Shown: positions 18,091 through 27,470, counted from the stretch's first letter. The stretch is 64,000 nucleotides of DNA from Haloterrigena salifodinae (GCF_003977755.1 NZ_RQWN01000003.1:1-64000), one strand, 5' to 3'. Numbers and translations are program-made. Notes: generated by a model not told the origin, from the letters alone.

Positions 18091-18630
18091 TCAGTCGACT
18101 CGCGAGCGCCAGTTCGGCTCGAGGAGCCCGTACCAGTACGTGTCCTGGTAGTCGCCGTCGACGAACACCTCGTCGCGATGAATTCCCTCTTTGGTGAATC
18201 CGATCGACTCGAGCAGCCGCTGCGAGCCCTCGTTGAACTCGAACACGCGGGCCGTGATCTTGTGCAGGCCAAGCTGGTCGAAGCCGTAGGTGACGAACCG
18301 CTCGACCGCGTCGGTGGCGTATCCCTGCCGGTGGTGGTCGGGCGCGATCCAGTAGCCGATTTCCGCCCGATCTGCTTCCCAGTCGATCCCGTTGAAGGCG
18401 ACCGTCCCGACCGGTGTCGAATCGGTGACGATCAGGAGGTTCACCGTGTCGTCGTCGCAGACGACATCCTCGAAGAACTCCCGTTCCTGCTCGCGGTTGA
18501 CGGGACGGGACCGTCCGATCGGTCGCCAGACGAGCCGGTCGTTGACCGCCGGCCGCAGGAACTCGAGGTCGTCCTCCTCGATCGGTCGGAGATCGACGCT
18601 GTCGCCGGAGAGGAACACCGAGTCGGGCAT
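18091..18630 (-). CDS. GNAT acetyltransferase, RimJ/RimL type
   Basis: 179 aa from the ATG at 18630. The layout is that of ribosomal-protein-type or general GNATs (RimJ/RimL): VDLRPIEEDDLEFLRPAVND at the start, AEIGYWIAPDHHRQGYATDA for acetyl-CoA binding, then GLHKITARVFEFNEGSQRLL and SIGFTKEGIHRD. The substrate is not predictable. The frame is open further upstream, but that part is an Arg-rich shadow of the enoyl-CoA hydratase gene. An 80-base gap separates it from that gene. Confidence 0.88.
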   Translation of the reverse strand: MPDSVFLSGDSVDLRPIEEDDLEFLRPAVNDRLVWRPIGRSRPVNREQEREFFEDVVCDDDTVNLLIVTDSTPVGTVAFNGIDWEADRAEIGYWIAPDHHRQGYATDAVERFVTYGFDQLGLHKITARVFEFNEGSQRLLESIGFTKEGIHRDEVFVDGDYQDTYWYGLLEPNWRSRVD

Positions 18631-18710
18631 TGGTCCACCCTCATCGTGAAACGTGAAAAACATTTCTGGAGCTACGGTTCTCGTGGCACCGTCGGCTCGG
18701 TCGCCAGTCG

Positions 18711-19421
18711 CTACTCGAGGACGGCGTCGATATCGTCCGCGTAGGTCGCGACGAGGTCGCCGAACGCCCGCGCCTCGCGACGTTCCTGCGTCGCGCGCTC
18801 GCTGTCGTCCCTGATGCGTCGTTTCAGGACGGCGAGCGCGTCGGGCGCGTTCTCGGCGATCTCCTCGGCGACCGTCCGCGGCTCGGCGTCGATTCTCGAG
18901 ATGAGGCCCATGCGCAGGGCGGCGTCGGCGTCGACGGCTCGCCCCGAGAGCGCGAACTCGAGGGCGTCCCCCTCGCCGAGCACGCGAGGCAGTCGGACGG
19001 TACCGCCCCACGCGCCGAACAGGCCAAACGTGACGCCGGGTTCGCCGTAGGTCGAGTCGGGCGTTCCGACGCGGACGTCACAGGCCAGCGCGAGCTCGAG
19101 GCCGCCGCCGCGGGCGGGGCCGTCGATGCCGGCGACGACGACGGCCGGCGAGTCCTCGATCGTCCGGGCGACGCGCTGGCCCAGCCGGGCGAACTCGACG
19201 GCCCGCTCGCTGTCGCCGTCGAGATCGGCGACCGCCTCGAGGTCCGCGCCCGCGGAGAACGCTCCGCCGCGTCCGCGAAGGTAGATCACTGGCTCCTCGG
19301 CGTCTTCGATCGCCGTCTCGAGGGCCTCGAGGCCCGCGACGGTCAGGGCGTTGCGCGCGTCGGGGCGGTCGATCGTCACGGTTCGAATCGATCGGTCGGC
19401 GTTACTGTCCACATCGATCAT
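18711..19421 (-). CDS. Enoyl-CoA hydratase/isomerase family protein
   Basis: 236 aa from the ATG at 19421. It has the crotonase fold: RPDARNALTVAGLEALETAI, the oxyanion-hole segment RGGAFSAGADLEAVADL and the second conserved region AGIDGPARGGGLELALACD. The catalytic-Glu region reads EPGVTFGLFGAWGGTVRLP, lacking the usual second Glu, so true hydratase activity is uncertain. The chain is a little shorter than bacterial hydratases (about 260). It is probably an acyl-CoA enzyme of fatty or aromatic acid metabolism. Divergent from the gene at 19483. Confidence 0.85.
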   Translation of the reverse strand: MIDVDSNADRSIRTVTIDRPDARNALTVAGLEALETAIEDAEEPVIYLRGRGGAFSAGADLEAVADLDGDSERAVEFARLGQRVARTIEDSPAVVVAGIDGPARGGGLELALACDVRVGTPDSTYGEPGVTFGLFGAWGGTVRLPRVLGEGDALEFALSGRAVDADAALRMGLISRIDAEPRTVAEEIAENAPDALAVLKRRIRDDSERATQERREARAFGDLVATYADDIDAVLE

Positions 19422-19482
19422 GTGGGCGAGTCTACCGGACGTTTCCAAAGGTCTTTGGCTCCCCCGTCGTAACCCGCTATCA

Positions 19483-20277
19483 ATGGATCGAGCCGACAGC
19501 TGTCGGCGTGCCGCCTCCGAAGCCGTCGCGGACGTGGAGCCGCCGGCGCTGCACGACCGCATCGAGACCACCCTCACTGAAGCATCGATGGTCCCCGGCG
19601 TACTGACACTCGAGAGCGCCGCGACGACGGCCGACGGGCGCGCCGTCGCCGACTCCGAGCGCAGCGCGGAGACCGACCGCGGTCACGCACAGCGCCGCGG
19701 CCGCGACGGCGACCGCGATACCGACGGGCTCGCCACCCAGGCGGCCGGCGTCCAGCTCATCTACGAGGGGCTGCGACTGACGCGGTCGCTCGCCCACGAC
19801 GAACCCTGGGCCCCCGACGGGAACGGCGACGACGAGAGCGACCTCGCGATCCTCGCCGCTGATATCCTCGTGGCCCGCGGCTTCTACCTGCTCGCTCGCA
19901 CCGACGCCGCCGGCAAGGCGGTCCGAACCGTCCAGAAATTCGGGCGCGACCAGACCCGCCGCGACGCGGTCGCTGATCGCTCGAGTGCGGGGGTCGCCGG
20001 TGCCGACGGCGAGCCCGCACCGGACGACGGCGAGGCGACGGCGATCGACGCCAACCTCGAGCGCGATATCCTCGAACTCGCGGTCCGCACAGGCGCCGCC
20101 GCGGTCGGTGACGCGCCGTCCCATCGGCTGCTCGCCACCGCCGAGACCCTCGCCGAGACCGTCGGCACCTCCTTCCCGCCGGCCGCGGACTGTCTTGCCG
20201 ATTTCGAGCCGATGCCCTCCGAACAGTCCCTCGAGGATCCAACGACCGATCGAGCCACATCGGCGACCGATCCCTGA
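19483..20277 (+). CDS. Conserved haloarchaeal protein (possibly DUF7114)
   Basis: 264 aa. The alpha-helical core is LALAAD-like (AILAADILVARGFYLLARTD, VRTVQKFGRDQTRRD), interrupted by long acidic disordered linkers near residues 55-85 and 165-195. The N-terminus RRAASEAVADVEPPALHDRI and the EASMVPGVLTLESA segment fit a protein I recall as DUF7114, from memory only. The helical core faintly recalls prenyl-synthase-like helices but has no DDxxD motif. Start at the ATG at 19483. Divergent from the crotonase gene across 61 bases. Confidence 0.6.
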   Translation: MDRADSCRRAASEAVADVEPPALHDRIETTLTEASMVPGVLTLESAATTADGRAVADSERSAETDRGHAQRRGRDGDRDTDGLATQAAGVQLIYEGLRLTRSLAHDEPWAPDGNGDDESDLAILAADILVARGFYLLARTDAAGKAVRTVQKFGRDQTRRDAVADRSSAGVAGADGEPAPDDGEATAIDANLERDILELAVRTGAAAVGDAPSHRLLATAETLAETVGTSFPPAADCLADFEPMPSEQSLEDPTTDRATSATDP

Positions 20278-20368
20278 GAGCGTGGGTTCGAGTGGCCCGC
20301 TACACAGCCCCACGCCCCACGGCAAATCGAAAGCCCTAAAGACGACTCGAGTCAACGAAGAAGTGCGC

Positions 20369-20440
20369 GCCTGGGTAGCTTAGCGGTAAAGCGCGTCCTT
20401 GGTAAGGACGAGAGCCCGGGTTCAAATCCCGGCCTAGGCT
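20369..20440 (+). tRNA. tRNA-Thr(GGT)
   Basis: Cloverleaf with acceptor GCCTGGG/CCTAGGC (one G-U pair), anticodon loop TTGGTAA between CGTCC and GGACG (anticodon GGT), and T loop GTTCAAATC. A TTTT run follows at once. It lies just downstream of the gene ending at 20277. Confidence 0.95.
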
Positions 20441-20550
20441 TTTCTCGAGAACTTCCACACAGAGCGTTGTTGCTGTCTCTTAACCGGTGATACTTCATTT
20501 GACGGTGAGTCCGTCGCCCAGTTTCCGAATCCGGACGGGTAGCAGTGGCG

Positions 20551-20566
20551 GGGCTGGGATTCAACC
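20551..20566 (-). repeat. Possible inverted remnant of the tRNA-Thr tail
   Basis: GGGCTGGGATTCAACC, about 110 bases after tRNA-Thr, resembles the reverse complement of its 3' tail (CCTAGGCCGGGATTTGAACC) with gaps. Weaker than at the other tRNAs, and no facing direct copy is clear. Confidence 0.35.
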
Positions 20567-20636
20567 GTCGCAAACTCGTACAACCGCTCGAGCCGACCGA
20601 ACGGCCAGTGCGGACCGACTCTCACAACGATTCACT

Positions 20637-21413
20637 ATGTCCTCTCACAGCACCGACACGGCCGACCTCGAGGCGACGTACGGAACCGACGAGACAGACT
20701 TGGAGGCCGACTCGAGCGGGATCCGCTCAACTGTTCTCGCCCAGATCCAGAACGGGGTTCTCCCGATACTGACCGGTACCGCCCTGCTCGTCGATGCGGT
20801 CCGGTCGGCGGGACGGAATCGACGCCGCGCCAGTCTCCGCGCGTTCGCCGGAGGCGCACTCCTCGGAATCGGCCTCCGAAAACGGCGCTCGAGCGACGAC
20901 GTGTCCGGATCGGTGGGCGACGAGTCAGGCGCGTACGACGACACCGAGTCGATCGGGATCGGCGACGAGGGCGGCGAGGGTTCGGACAACGCTCGAGCCA
21001 ACCGCGAGCGCTCCGACGTGCTCCACGAGTCCGAGACGAATCCTCGCGGTGTGTCGGGAGAGCTCGATGTCGAGACCGAGACCGCTCCCGACGAAGGGGA
21101 CGTGCGGTTCACGACGGACCGAGAGGAGAGCGCGTCGCCAAAGCCCCACCTCGAGGAGACCGACGAGGATCCGCGCCGCGCCGAGTCGGATCCGGGGACG
21201 GACAACGACCACGTCGAAGTCGACCTTTCGGCGGCCGCGATGGCCGACGAGGCCAGCGAGGCGACGGGCCCCGATCCGGAGCAGGCCTATCCCTCGCTTG
21301 AGGGGACCGACCCCGAACCGATGGCGGAGGAGGCGCCGCCGCGGGGCGACCGCGAAGCTGATTCGGCCGCCGATTCCGAGGGTGACGACGGCGAGCGGGA
21401 CGACGAGCAATAG
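20637..21413 (+). CDS. Hypothetical acidic protein with short membrane segment
   Basis: 258 aa. After 30 acidic residues comes a moderately hydrophobic stretch, residues 31-75 (NGVLPILTGTALLVDAVRSA and FAGGALLGIGLRKRR), which could be one or two membrane passes. The remaining 180 residues are low-complexity, dominated by Glu, Asp, Ser and Gly, and probably disordered. I recognise no domain. The start at 20637 follows a plausible spacing from upstream AT-rich DNA. It lies between tRNA-Thr and an epimerase gene and looks monocistronic. Confidence 0.65.
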   Translation: MSSHSTDTADLEATYGTDETDLEADSSGIRSTVLAQIQNGVLPILTGTALLVDAVRSAGRNRRRASLRAFAGGALLGIGLRKRRSSDDVSGSVGDESGAYDDTESIGIGDEGGEGSDNARANRERSDVLHESETNPRGVSGELDVETETAPDEGDVRFTTDREESASPKPHLEETDEDPRRAESDPGTDNDHVEVDLSAAAMADEASEATGPDPEQAYPSLEGTDPEPMAEEAPPRGDREADSAADSEGDDGERDDEQ

Positions 21414-21536
21414 ACGAACGACGCGGCATCGGACGCTGACGACCGCGTCGCAATCACAGCGGACGGGTCCCGCCGTCTCCCTTCTCGAGGTGCAGTTTGG
21501 AACCACGGTTTAGTGGGTGACCGTTGGACGACCGGT

Positions 21537-22466
21537 ATGGCCGAGACCGAGCTATCGACGCCGGAGTTCGAGTACGATATCGAGACCGCGATCGTCACGG
21601 GGGCGACCGGCGACGTCGGGTCGTGGGTCGTCGATCGACTGGCGGATCGCGGCGTCGACGTCGTCGGCGTCGATTTCGATCGACCCGACGGCGTGCGCGC
21701 TAACGTCGACTTTCGGGCCGTCGACCTGACCGAGGGCGTCGACACCTGGGAGACGATCGCCGAGGTCGATCCCGACGCTGTCGTCCACCTGGCGGCGCTC
21801 TCGGATCCCCTCGAGAACCCGTCGACGCGGCTCTTCGAGAACAACGTCACGAGCGCGTACAACGTCCTACAGGCGGCCGGCCGGGAGGGGATCGACGTCG
21901 TCTGGTCGTCCTCGCAGGCGACCTACGGCGCGCTGTTCGCGGAGTCGACGTGGACGCCGGACTACCTGCCGATCGACGAGGCCCACGACCGCCGGCCCGA
22001 GGACGCCTACGGGCTCTCGAAGGTCTGCGGCGAGGAGATCGCGAAATCGATGGCCCGCCGGTACGGGATCTCGGTCGCAACGATCCGGCCGGCGACGATC
22101 TTTTCGCCGACGAAGGAACGAGCGCGCCCGACCGAGGACGGCTCGGATCTCTCGAGCGAGGAGCCGACCGGCAACTTCGCGTCCTACGTCGACGTGCGCG
22201 ACGTCGCGCGGATGATCGAAGCGGCGCTGGCGACCGACCTCGAGGGTCACGAGGAGTTCCTCTGCGTCGCCGACGAGAACTACCTCGGGCGGCCGACCGC
22301 GGAACTCGTCGAGACGGTCTGCGGGCCGATCCCCGGCGCGGTCGATCTCGAGGGCAAGGAGTCGGCGCTGTCGAACGCGAAGGCCGCCGACGTGCTCGGT
22401 TGGACGCCCGCCCACACCTGGCACGAAGGGGCCGACGAGGACGTGTCGGGGCCGACGTGGCTGTGA
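21537..22466 (+). CDS. NAD-dependent epimerase/dehydratase (SDR)
   Basis: 309 aa from the ATG at 21537. Extended SDR fold: the nucleotide-binding loop GATGDVGSWVVDRL, the VVHLAALSDPLENP strand, the catalytic region WSSSQATYG and the Tyr-Lys pair in YGLSKVCGEE. The C-terminal half carries YVDVRDVARMIEAAL. The sugar or other substrate cannot be told from the sequence, and no glycosylation genes lie nearby. The last 2 bases are followed at once by the convergent methyltransferase gene. Confidence 0.85.
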   Translation: MAETELSTPEFEYDIETAIVTGATGDVGSWVVDRLADRGVDVVGVDFDRPDGVRANVDFRAVDLTEGVDTWETIAEVDPDAVVHLAALSDPLENPSTRLFENNVTSAYNVLQAAGREGIDVVWSSSQATYGALFAESTWTPDYLPIDEAHDRRPEDAYGLSKVCGEEIAKSMARRYGISVATIRPATIFSPTKERARPTEDGSDLSSEEPTGNFASYVDVRDVARMIEAALATDLEGHEEFLCVADENYLGRPTAELVETVCGPIPGAVDLEGKESALSNAKAADVLGWTPAHTWHEGADEDVSGPTWL

Positions 22467-22467
22467 C

Positions 22468-23079
22468 TTAGGCGTCGTCGAGCGACGGCGAAAGCTGCGG
22501 GCGCCACCGCGGAACGCCCGTTTCGTTCCGGGCGACCAGCGTGACGCGCGGCTCGTCGCCGACCCGGCGTTCGGCGTAGTAGAGGATCGCGAGCTCCGAA
22601 CACGCCGCCAGCAGTTCGTTCGAATCGAACCGGAACCGATCGCCCGGGCCGGCGTCGCGCTCCGCCGACGCGAGGTAGTGTTCGTAGCAGAGGACGCCCC
22701 CTGGCGCGAGGGCGTCGATCAGGGCCGGCAGCCGATCGCGCGCGTCGAAGAAACTCACCGTTACGAGGTCGTAGCTCCCCTCGGGGACGCAGTAGCGATC
22801 GGCGTCGGCCAGAATCCAGTTGACGGTCGTTCCACGTTCGCTCGCCCGCTCGCGGGCCCGCGAGAGCTTCGCGCTCGAGAGATCGACGGCGTCGACGGTC
22901 CAGCCGCGCTCCGCCAGAGCAAGGGCGTTCCGACCGGTGCCGGTGGCGACGTCGAAGGCCCGTCCGGGGGACAGTTCCTCGACGACCGACCGAACGACCG
23001 GCGCGAGTCCGTCCGATCTAACGTCGTCGTCTTGAGACGGGCCCGAACCCGACCGAGCGGCGTCGTGGTCTTCGGTCAC
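22468..23079 (-). CDS. SAM-dependent methyltransferase
   Basis: About 203 aa from the GTG at 23079. A class I fold with motif I FDVATGTGRNALALAERGW near residue 40, the acidic VDAVDLS after strand 2, motif II/III SYDLVTVSFFDARDRLPA and APGGVLCYEHYL. This resembles tellurite-resistance TehB-like methyltransferases. The frame is open to 23151, but those 24 residues are basic, so I prefer the GTG followed by TEDHD. Convergent with the epimerase gene, one base apart. Confidence 0.8.
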   Translation of the reverse strand: MTEDHDAARSGSGPSQDDDVRSDGLAPVVRSVVEELSPGRAFDVATGTGRNALALAERGWTVDAVDLSSAKLSRARERASERGTTVNWILADADRYCVPEGSYDLVTVSFFDARDRLPALIDALAPGGVLCYEHYLASAERDAGPGDRFRFDSNELLAACSELAILYYAERRVGDEPRVTLVARNETGVPRWRPQLSPSLDDA

Positions 23080-23168
23080 GGCTCGCACTCGCGGGACGCA
23101 GCGCCTTAGTTTCTCGCGGCGTTCGGCGGCCGCCCGTCTCGTCGTCAGCACGGTGTGTCGTCGCCGCG

Positions 23169-23462
23169 CTACGTCACGTACAGCGAGTAGGCGATGATGA
23201 CGAAGCCCACGAGCATCAGGAGGCTCTCGAGCAGGATACCCATCATCAGCGAGACCCCGAGAATTTCGTACAGCAGCCCGGCGAGCACGAGGCCGAGCGT
23301 GACGAGGCCGAAGCCGGCGGCCAGGAGTCCGAGCGCGCGCTGGCGCGTCCGGCGGTAGGCTTTGAACGCGAGAAAGGTGATGAAGCTGCCCACGAGCAGG
23401 ATGAGGGTCTTAACGACGGCAAGCGAGATGGCGATCGACGTTCCTGCGTCGTGGAAACTCAT
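23169..23462 (-). CDS. Three-helix membrane protein (DUF7521-like)
   Basis: 97 aa from the ATG at 23462. Helices at about residues 8-30, 40-62 and 67-92, with a short AYRRTRQR loop. This pattern of LILLVGSFITFLAFKAYRRT followed by LGLLAAGFGLVTLGLVLAG is seen in a widespread haloarchaeal family I recall as DUF7521. In other haloarchaea members often lie beside ArsR-like regulators; none is present here. Function unknown. Confidence 0.7.
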   Translation of the reverse strand: MSFHDAGTSIAISLAVVKTLILLVGSFITFLAFKAYRRTRQRALGLLAAGFGLVTLGLVLAGLLYEILGVSLMMGILLESLLMLVGFVIIAYSLYVT

Positions 23463-23607
23463 GGTGTCCGTACGTCGAAAATTACGAACGGGAACCAAGT
23501 AGCTTGCGTTCACGACGAACCGGCCGGCTGCGACCGCGATCTCGAGGCGAATCGAACCGACGCGTGGACACCCGAGTCTTTTGCCCGCCGGTCCCGAATC
23601 GACGGCC

Positions 23608-23904
23608 ATGACGCGATTGGTCGAACTCGAGGAGACGGGACCGAGAAAGCTCGAGCCATCTGATATCGACGACGAGAAGGGAGACATCGCGGTCTGTCGG
23701 TGCGGCCTGTCTGAGTCGTTTCCGTTCTGCGACGGGAGCCATCGGCAGACCCGCGACGAGGAGCCGGAGACGACCTACGTCTACGAGGACGGCGAGCGTC
23801 GGGTCGTCGAGCGAGTCGTGACCAAAGACGGGGCGGTCGGCAGCGACGGCACTGGGGATGGGGATGCCGACACCGACGGCGATGACGACGCCAGCGCCGA
23901 GTAG
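23608..23904 (+). CDS. CDGSH iron-sulfur domain protein
   Basis: 98 aa. A single CDGSH [2Fe-2S] site: CRCGLSESFPFCDGSHRQ at residues 29-46, with the 3-Cys-1-His ligands (C-x-C, C and H of CDGSH). The tail is acidic and Gly-rich. MitoNEET-type proteins carry electrons or clusters. Start at the ATG at 23608, where the MTRLVELEETGPRKLE family start occurs. Convergent with the copper ATPase gene, 20 bases apart. Confidence 0.85.
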   Translation: MTRLVELEETGPRKLEPSDIDDEKGDIAVCRCGLSESFPFCDGSHRQTRDEEPETTYVYEDGERRVVERVVTKDGAVGSDGTGDGDADTDGDDDASAE

Positions 23905-23924
23905 GGGTCGCCACCGGAGTTACG

Positions 23925-26417
23925 TTACCGCATCGAGCGCGAGGAGTTGAGCACGACCAGCAGGCTGCTCGCGGCCATCGCGACGGCAGCGAAGAGGGGG
24001 TTCAGCAGGCCGGCGACCGCCAGCGGGATCGCCACTGCGTTGTAGCAAAATGCCCAGCCGAGGTTCTGGCGAATGCGCCGGTGCGTGCTCGCGGCGATCG
24101 CGAGCGTCTCGCCGACCGCCTCGAGGTCGTCGCCGACGATCACCGCGTCGGCCGCGTCGGTCGCGAGTTGGGTCCCGCCGCCCATCGCGATGCCGACGTC
24201 GGCGGCGGCCAGCGCGGGCGCGTCGTTGCTCCCGTCGCCGACCATCGCGACCGTCCCGCGCGTGCGGAGGCGATCGACGGTCTCGGCTTTCGCCTCCGGC
24301 GGGACGCCCGCGAAGACCTCGTCGACGCCGTCGACCGCGCGGAACCGCTCGGCGGCCGGCCCCTCGTCGCCGGTGAGGACGACGATATCGCGACCCGACG
24401 AGAGCGTCTCGAGGGCCGCGTCGACCTCTTCGCGTTCCGAATCGCCGACCGCGATGACGCCGCGGGTCCGGCCGTCCCAGCCGACGGCGACCGGGACGCG
24501 ACCGGCCGCGCGAGTGTCGTCGATCGGTGACTCGAGGGCGCCGGGAACCGCCAACCCGCGCTCGCGGCAGAAGTCGGGATGGCCGACGACGATGCGATCG
24601 CCGTCGACGACGCCGCTGACGCCGCGGTCGGCTCGCTCGAACGAGTCGACGGTTGTGGACCCCTCGGCGCCGGCCACGGTCCCACCGTCATTTTCGGCCT
24701 CGAGACCACCGCCGTCGGCCGCGGCGACGGGCGCCGCCTCGACGACGGCGGCGGCGACCGGGTGCTCCGACAGCGATTCGACCGCGCCGGCTCGCCGAAG
24801 CAACTCGTCTGAGTCGGTTCCGTCGACGACGTGAACGCCCTCGACGGCCATTTCCCCGGTCGTCAGTGTCCCCGTCTTGTCCAGCACGACGACGTCGACG
24901 TCCTGTGCGTCCTCGAAGATCGTCTCCGCGGCGACGACGATCCCGCGCTTCGCGGCGGCCTGCACCCCCGCGGCGATCGCCAACGGCGTCGCCAGCCCGA
25001 GCGCGCAGGGACAGGAGACGATGACGACCGTCAGCCCGATCAGGAGGGCGGTCGACGGGCTCGAGCCGGTCGCGAGCAGGACGGCGGCCGTAGAGACGGC
25101 GAGGGCGACGACTAGCGGGACGAACACCGTCGCGAGCTTGTCCGCGAGCCGCTGGACGCCGGGTCGGGCGCTCTGGATCGACCAGAGCAGCGAGACGAGC
25201 CGATCGAGCGTGCTCTCGGCCTCGTCGCCGACCGCGAGGACGATCGGCGCGTCGGTGACGACAGTGCCGCCGCGGAGTTCGTCGCCGGGTGACTTCCGGA
25301 CGGGGAGGGACTCGCCGGTGACCAGCGACTCGTCGACCGCGGCCGACCCCTCGAGAACTTCGCTGTCAAGGGGGACCCGCTCGCCGGGGCGGACGAGCAG
25401 CCGATCGCCGGGCTCGACGGCCTCGAGCGGGACCGTCTCGCCGCTCTCGAGGCGGGCCTCGTCGACCTGCCGTTCGGTCAGCTCCGAGAGCAGCCCTGTG
25501 GCGCGGCGCTTGACCGCCCGCTCGTAGTGGGTGCCCGCGGTGACGACGAGGACGATGGCGACGGTGACGTCGAAGTAGAGGTGGCTCTCGCCGAGGAGGA
25601 TCGCCGCGGCGCTGTAGCCGTACGAGCCGAGTGCGGCCGTTGCGACGAGCAGGTCCATGTTCGGCCGACCCGCCCGGAGGCTGACGTACGCGCCCCGGAG
25701 GATCGGATATCCGGTGTAGAAGAGGATGAACGACGTGAACGCCCAGATATTCGCAGACAAAAACGCGAGCTCGTAGCCGCTGAAGGCGACGACCGGCTCG
25801 AGGTCGAAGTAGGTCGGGTAGAGAAAGAGGGCGTACCAGACCATGACCATCATGCCGAAGAAGCCGCCGAGCAGCAGCCGGGCGAGCCCGTCGTCGTCGC
25901 CCGCGTCGCCGTCGGCGGCCGATCGATCGGCCGCGGTGTAGCCGTAGCCCGAGACGATTTCGGGGAGGTTGTCGGCCGCGAGCCGGTCGGGATCGTAGAC
26001 GATCCGGATCGTATCCGTCGCGTAACTCGCCGTCGCGCCCCGCACGCCCGCCTGGCGCTCGGCGACCGACTCGAGGAACGCCTCGCAGGTCGAGCAGTGC
26101 ATGCCGTCGACCGCGAGGAAGGCGTCCTCGCCGTCGAGGTCGTCGAGGTCGCGGCCGTCCGTCGCCTCGGCCCCGTCTAGTCGCGATCGAACCGCCGCCT
26201 CGTCGGGGCCGTCGTCGCGCCGCTCGAGGGTTCGCGCGACCTCGAGACAGCCCCGGCAGCAGTAGGTGCCGTCGACGTCGGGGTCGGGGTCGGTGATCGG
26301 CGCCGACGGAAGCGGCAGGTCACAGAGGTCACAGCCGTCGCTCCCCTCGGCCGGCGACGACGGTGCGGGCGTGTGCGGGCGTTCCGACGAGTCTGGGTTC
26401 CGTGAGTCTGGACACAT
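23925..26417 (-). CDS. Copper-type P-type ATPase, FixI/CcoI-like
   Basis: 830 aa from the ATG at 26417. Domains in order: an N-terminal zinc-binding segment (CDLCDLPL, then YCCRGCLEV), as in FixI/CcoI ATPases; an HMA domain with GMHCSTCEAF; membrane helices including the CPC ion site VIVSCPCALGLATPLA; the TGES actuator loop (LVTGESLPVRK); the phosphorylation motif DKTGTLTTGE; and MVGDGSNDAPALAAAD. Start beyond 26417 is rejected because the sequence there is antisense to the SafE-like gene. The position beside a ba3 oxidase operon suggests copper delivery to the oxidase (inference). Confidence 0.9.
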   Translation of the reverse strand: MCPDSRNPDSSERPHTPAPSSPAEGSDGCDLCDLPLPSAPITDPDPDVDGTYCCRGCLEVARTLERRDDGPDEAAVRSRLDGAEATDGRDLDDLDGEDAFLAVDGMHCSTCEAFLESVAERQAGVRGATASYATDTIRIVYDPDRLAADNLPEIVSGYGYTAADRSAADGDAGDDDGLARLLLGGFFGMMVMVWYALFLYPTYFDLEPVVAFSGYELAFLSANIWAFTSFILFYTGYPILRGAYVSLRAGRPNMDLLVATAALGSYGYSAAAILLGESHLYFDVTVAIVLVVTAGTHYERAVKRRATGLLSELTERQVDEARLESGETVPLEAVEPGDRLLVRPGERVPLDSEVLEGSAAVDESLVTGESLPVRKSPGDELRGGTVVTDAPIVLAVGDEAESTLDRLVSLLWSIQSARPGVQRLADKLATVFVPLVVALAVSTAAVLLATGSSPSTALLIGLTVVIVSCPCALGLATPLAIAAGVQAAAKRGIVVAAETIFEDAQDVDVVVLDKTGTLTTGEMAVEGVHVVDGTDSDELLRRAGAVESLSEHPVAAAVVEAAPVAAADGGGLEAENDGGTVAGAEGSTTVDSFERADRGVSGVVDGDRIVVGHPDFCRERGLAVPGALESPIDDTRAAGRVPVAVGWDGRTRGVIAVGDSEREEVDAALETLSSGRDIVVLTGDEGPAAERFRAVDGVDEVFAGVPPEAKAETVDRLRTRGTVAMVGDGSNDAPALAAADVGIAMGGGTQLATDAADAVIVGDDLEAVGETLAIAASTHRRIRQNLGWAFCYNAVAIPLAVAGLLNPLFAAVAMAASSLLVVLNSSRSMR

Positions 26418-26419
26418 CG

Positions 26420-27226
26420 TTAGAACGGTGGTGCGAACGGCAGCGGCGGGTGGGGCAGGTGAATTCCGTACAGCATCAGCCCGTGCGAGAGCGGGACGTA
26501 GCCGAGGACGACGAAGGCGACGCCGAGCCCGCGGTGGAGGCGGACGCGCGTCGCCGACTCGACGGCGGTCAGGACGGTGCCGTAGGCGAACAGCGTCGGG
26601 ATCGTCCCGAGTCCGAGGACGGCAAGCGAGAGCGCCCCGCGAGTCGGCGAGCCAACGGCGAACGCATAGAGGTACGCCGGGTAGATGATCGGACACGGCA
26701 TGAGGCCGTGGACCGCGCCGAGCGCAGCGATCCCCGGCGACGTCGCGAGCCGATCGATCCGACTCGAGAGCAGCGCCGAGAGGCGACGGAACAACGTCCC
26801 GACGAGGGGGAGATCGTGACCCGGGACGGCCGTCCGACCGCGGACGTAGTAGAGTCCGCTCGCGATGATGGCGATCCCGACGAGGATTCCCGTCGCGCCC
26901 CTGACGGAGTCGCCGACCGCGGCGACGGCCTCGCTCGAGGCGACCGTCGCCGCGCCGAGGAGGCCGAAGAGGGCCCCGATCGTCGCGTAGCTCGCCGTCC
27001 GTCCGAGGTTGAACAGCGCGTGCTGGCGCACCTCGTAGCCGGTGAGCGTATCGTCGCGGCGCTTGTCGCCGGCGGCGCCAATCCGGTCGGCGTAGGCCGT
27101 TACCAGCGGCCCGCACATCCCCAGACAGTGGGCGCCGGCGAGCAGGCCGACGACGAAGAGGACGATCAGGTCCGCGTGCTCGAGGCCGAGCCCCGGCCCG
27201 GCGCTCGCAAGTGCTGCGAGGGTCAT
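26420..27226 (-). CDS. SafE/TauE-like membrane protein (DsbD_2 type)
   Basis: 268 aa with six predicted helices. Conserved cysteine motifs are GAHCLGMCGPLVTAYADRIG near residue 37 and HGLMPCPIIYPAYLYA near residue 180. This is the CcoH/SafE-type protein found next to FixI-type ATPases in oxidase maturation gene sets. It ends 2 bases before the ATPase start, so the two are surely one operon. A role in copper or thiol handling for the neighbouring oxidase is inferred from context. Confidence 0.82.
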   Translation of the reverse strand: MTLAALASAGPGLGLEHADLIVLFVVGLLAGAHCLGMCGPLVTAYADRIGAAGDKRRDDTLTGYEVRQHALFNLGRTASYATIGALFGLLGAATVASSEAVAAVGDSVRGATGILVGIAIIASGLYYVRGRTAVPGHDLPLVGTLFRRLSALLSSRIDRLATSPGIAALGAVHGLMPCPIIYPAYLYAFAVGSPTRGALSLAVLGLGTIPTLFAYGTVLTAVESATRVRLHRGLGVAFVVLGYVPLSHGLMLYGIHLPHPPLPFAPPF

Positions 27227-27254
27227 CTCCGGCCGTCGTTCGGTCGCCGAGGCG

Positions 27255-27470
27255 TCACCTGGCGGCCCCGTTTTCGCTCGCGGCGTGATCGCCGTGTGAT
27301 CCCTCGACCGGCGACATCGCGAGGTACAACGAACCGATGATCACCGCGACGTTGACCGCGCTGACGAGACCGGCGACGCCCGAGTTCGTGACTCCGTAGA
27401 CGAGAACCGGCACGACCGCGAGTAGTCCGATGGCCGCCACGTACCGCGGCGTAACTGTCTCGAGGGTCAT
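27255..27470 (-). CDS. Small two-helix membrane protein of the oxidase locus
   Basis: 71 aa from the ATG at 27470 (MTLETVTPRYVAAIGLLAV); an alternative ATG at 27491 adds 7 residues. Two helices, about residues 10-27 and 32-52, then MSPVEGSHGDHAASENG. Homologues in haloarchaea lie next to ba3 oxidase genes. It is the first gene of the leftward operon with the SafE-like and copper ATPase genes and is divergent from cbaD across 100 bases. Function unknown. Confidence 0.7.
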   Translation of the reverse strand: MTLETVTPRYVAAIGLLAVVPVLVYGVTNSGVAGLVSAVNVAVIIGSLYLAMSPVEGSHGDHAASENGAAR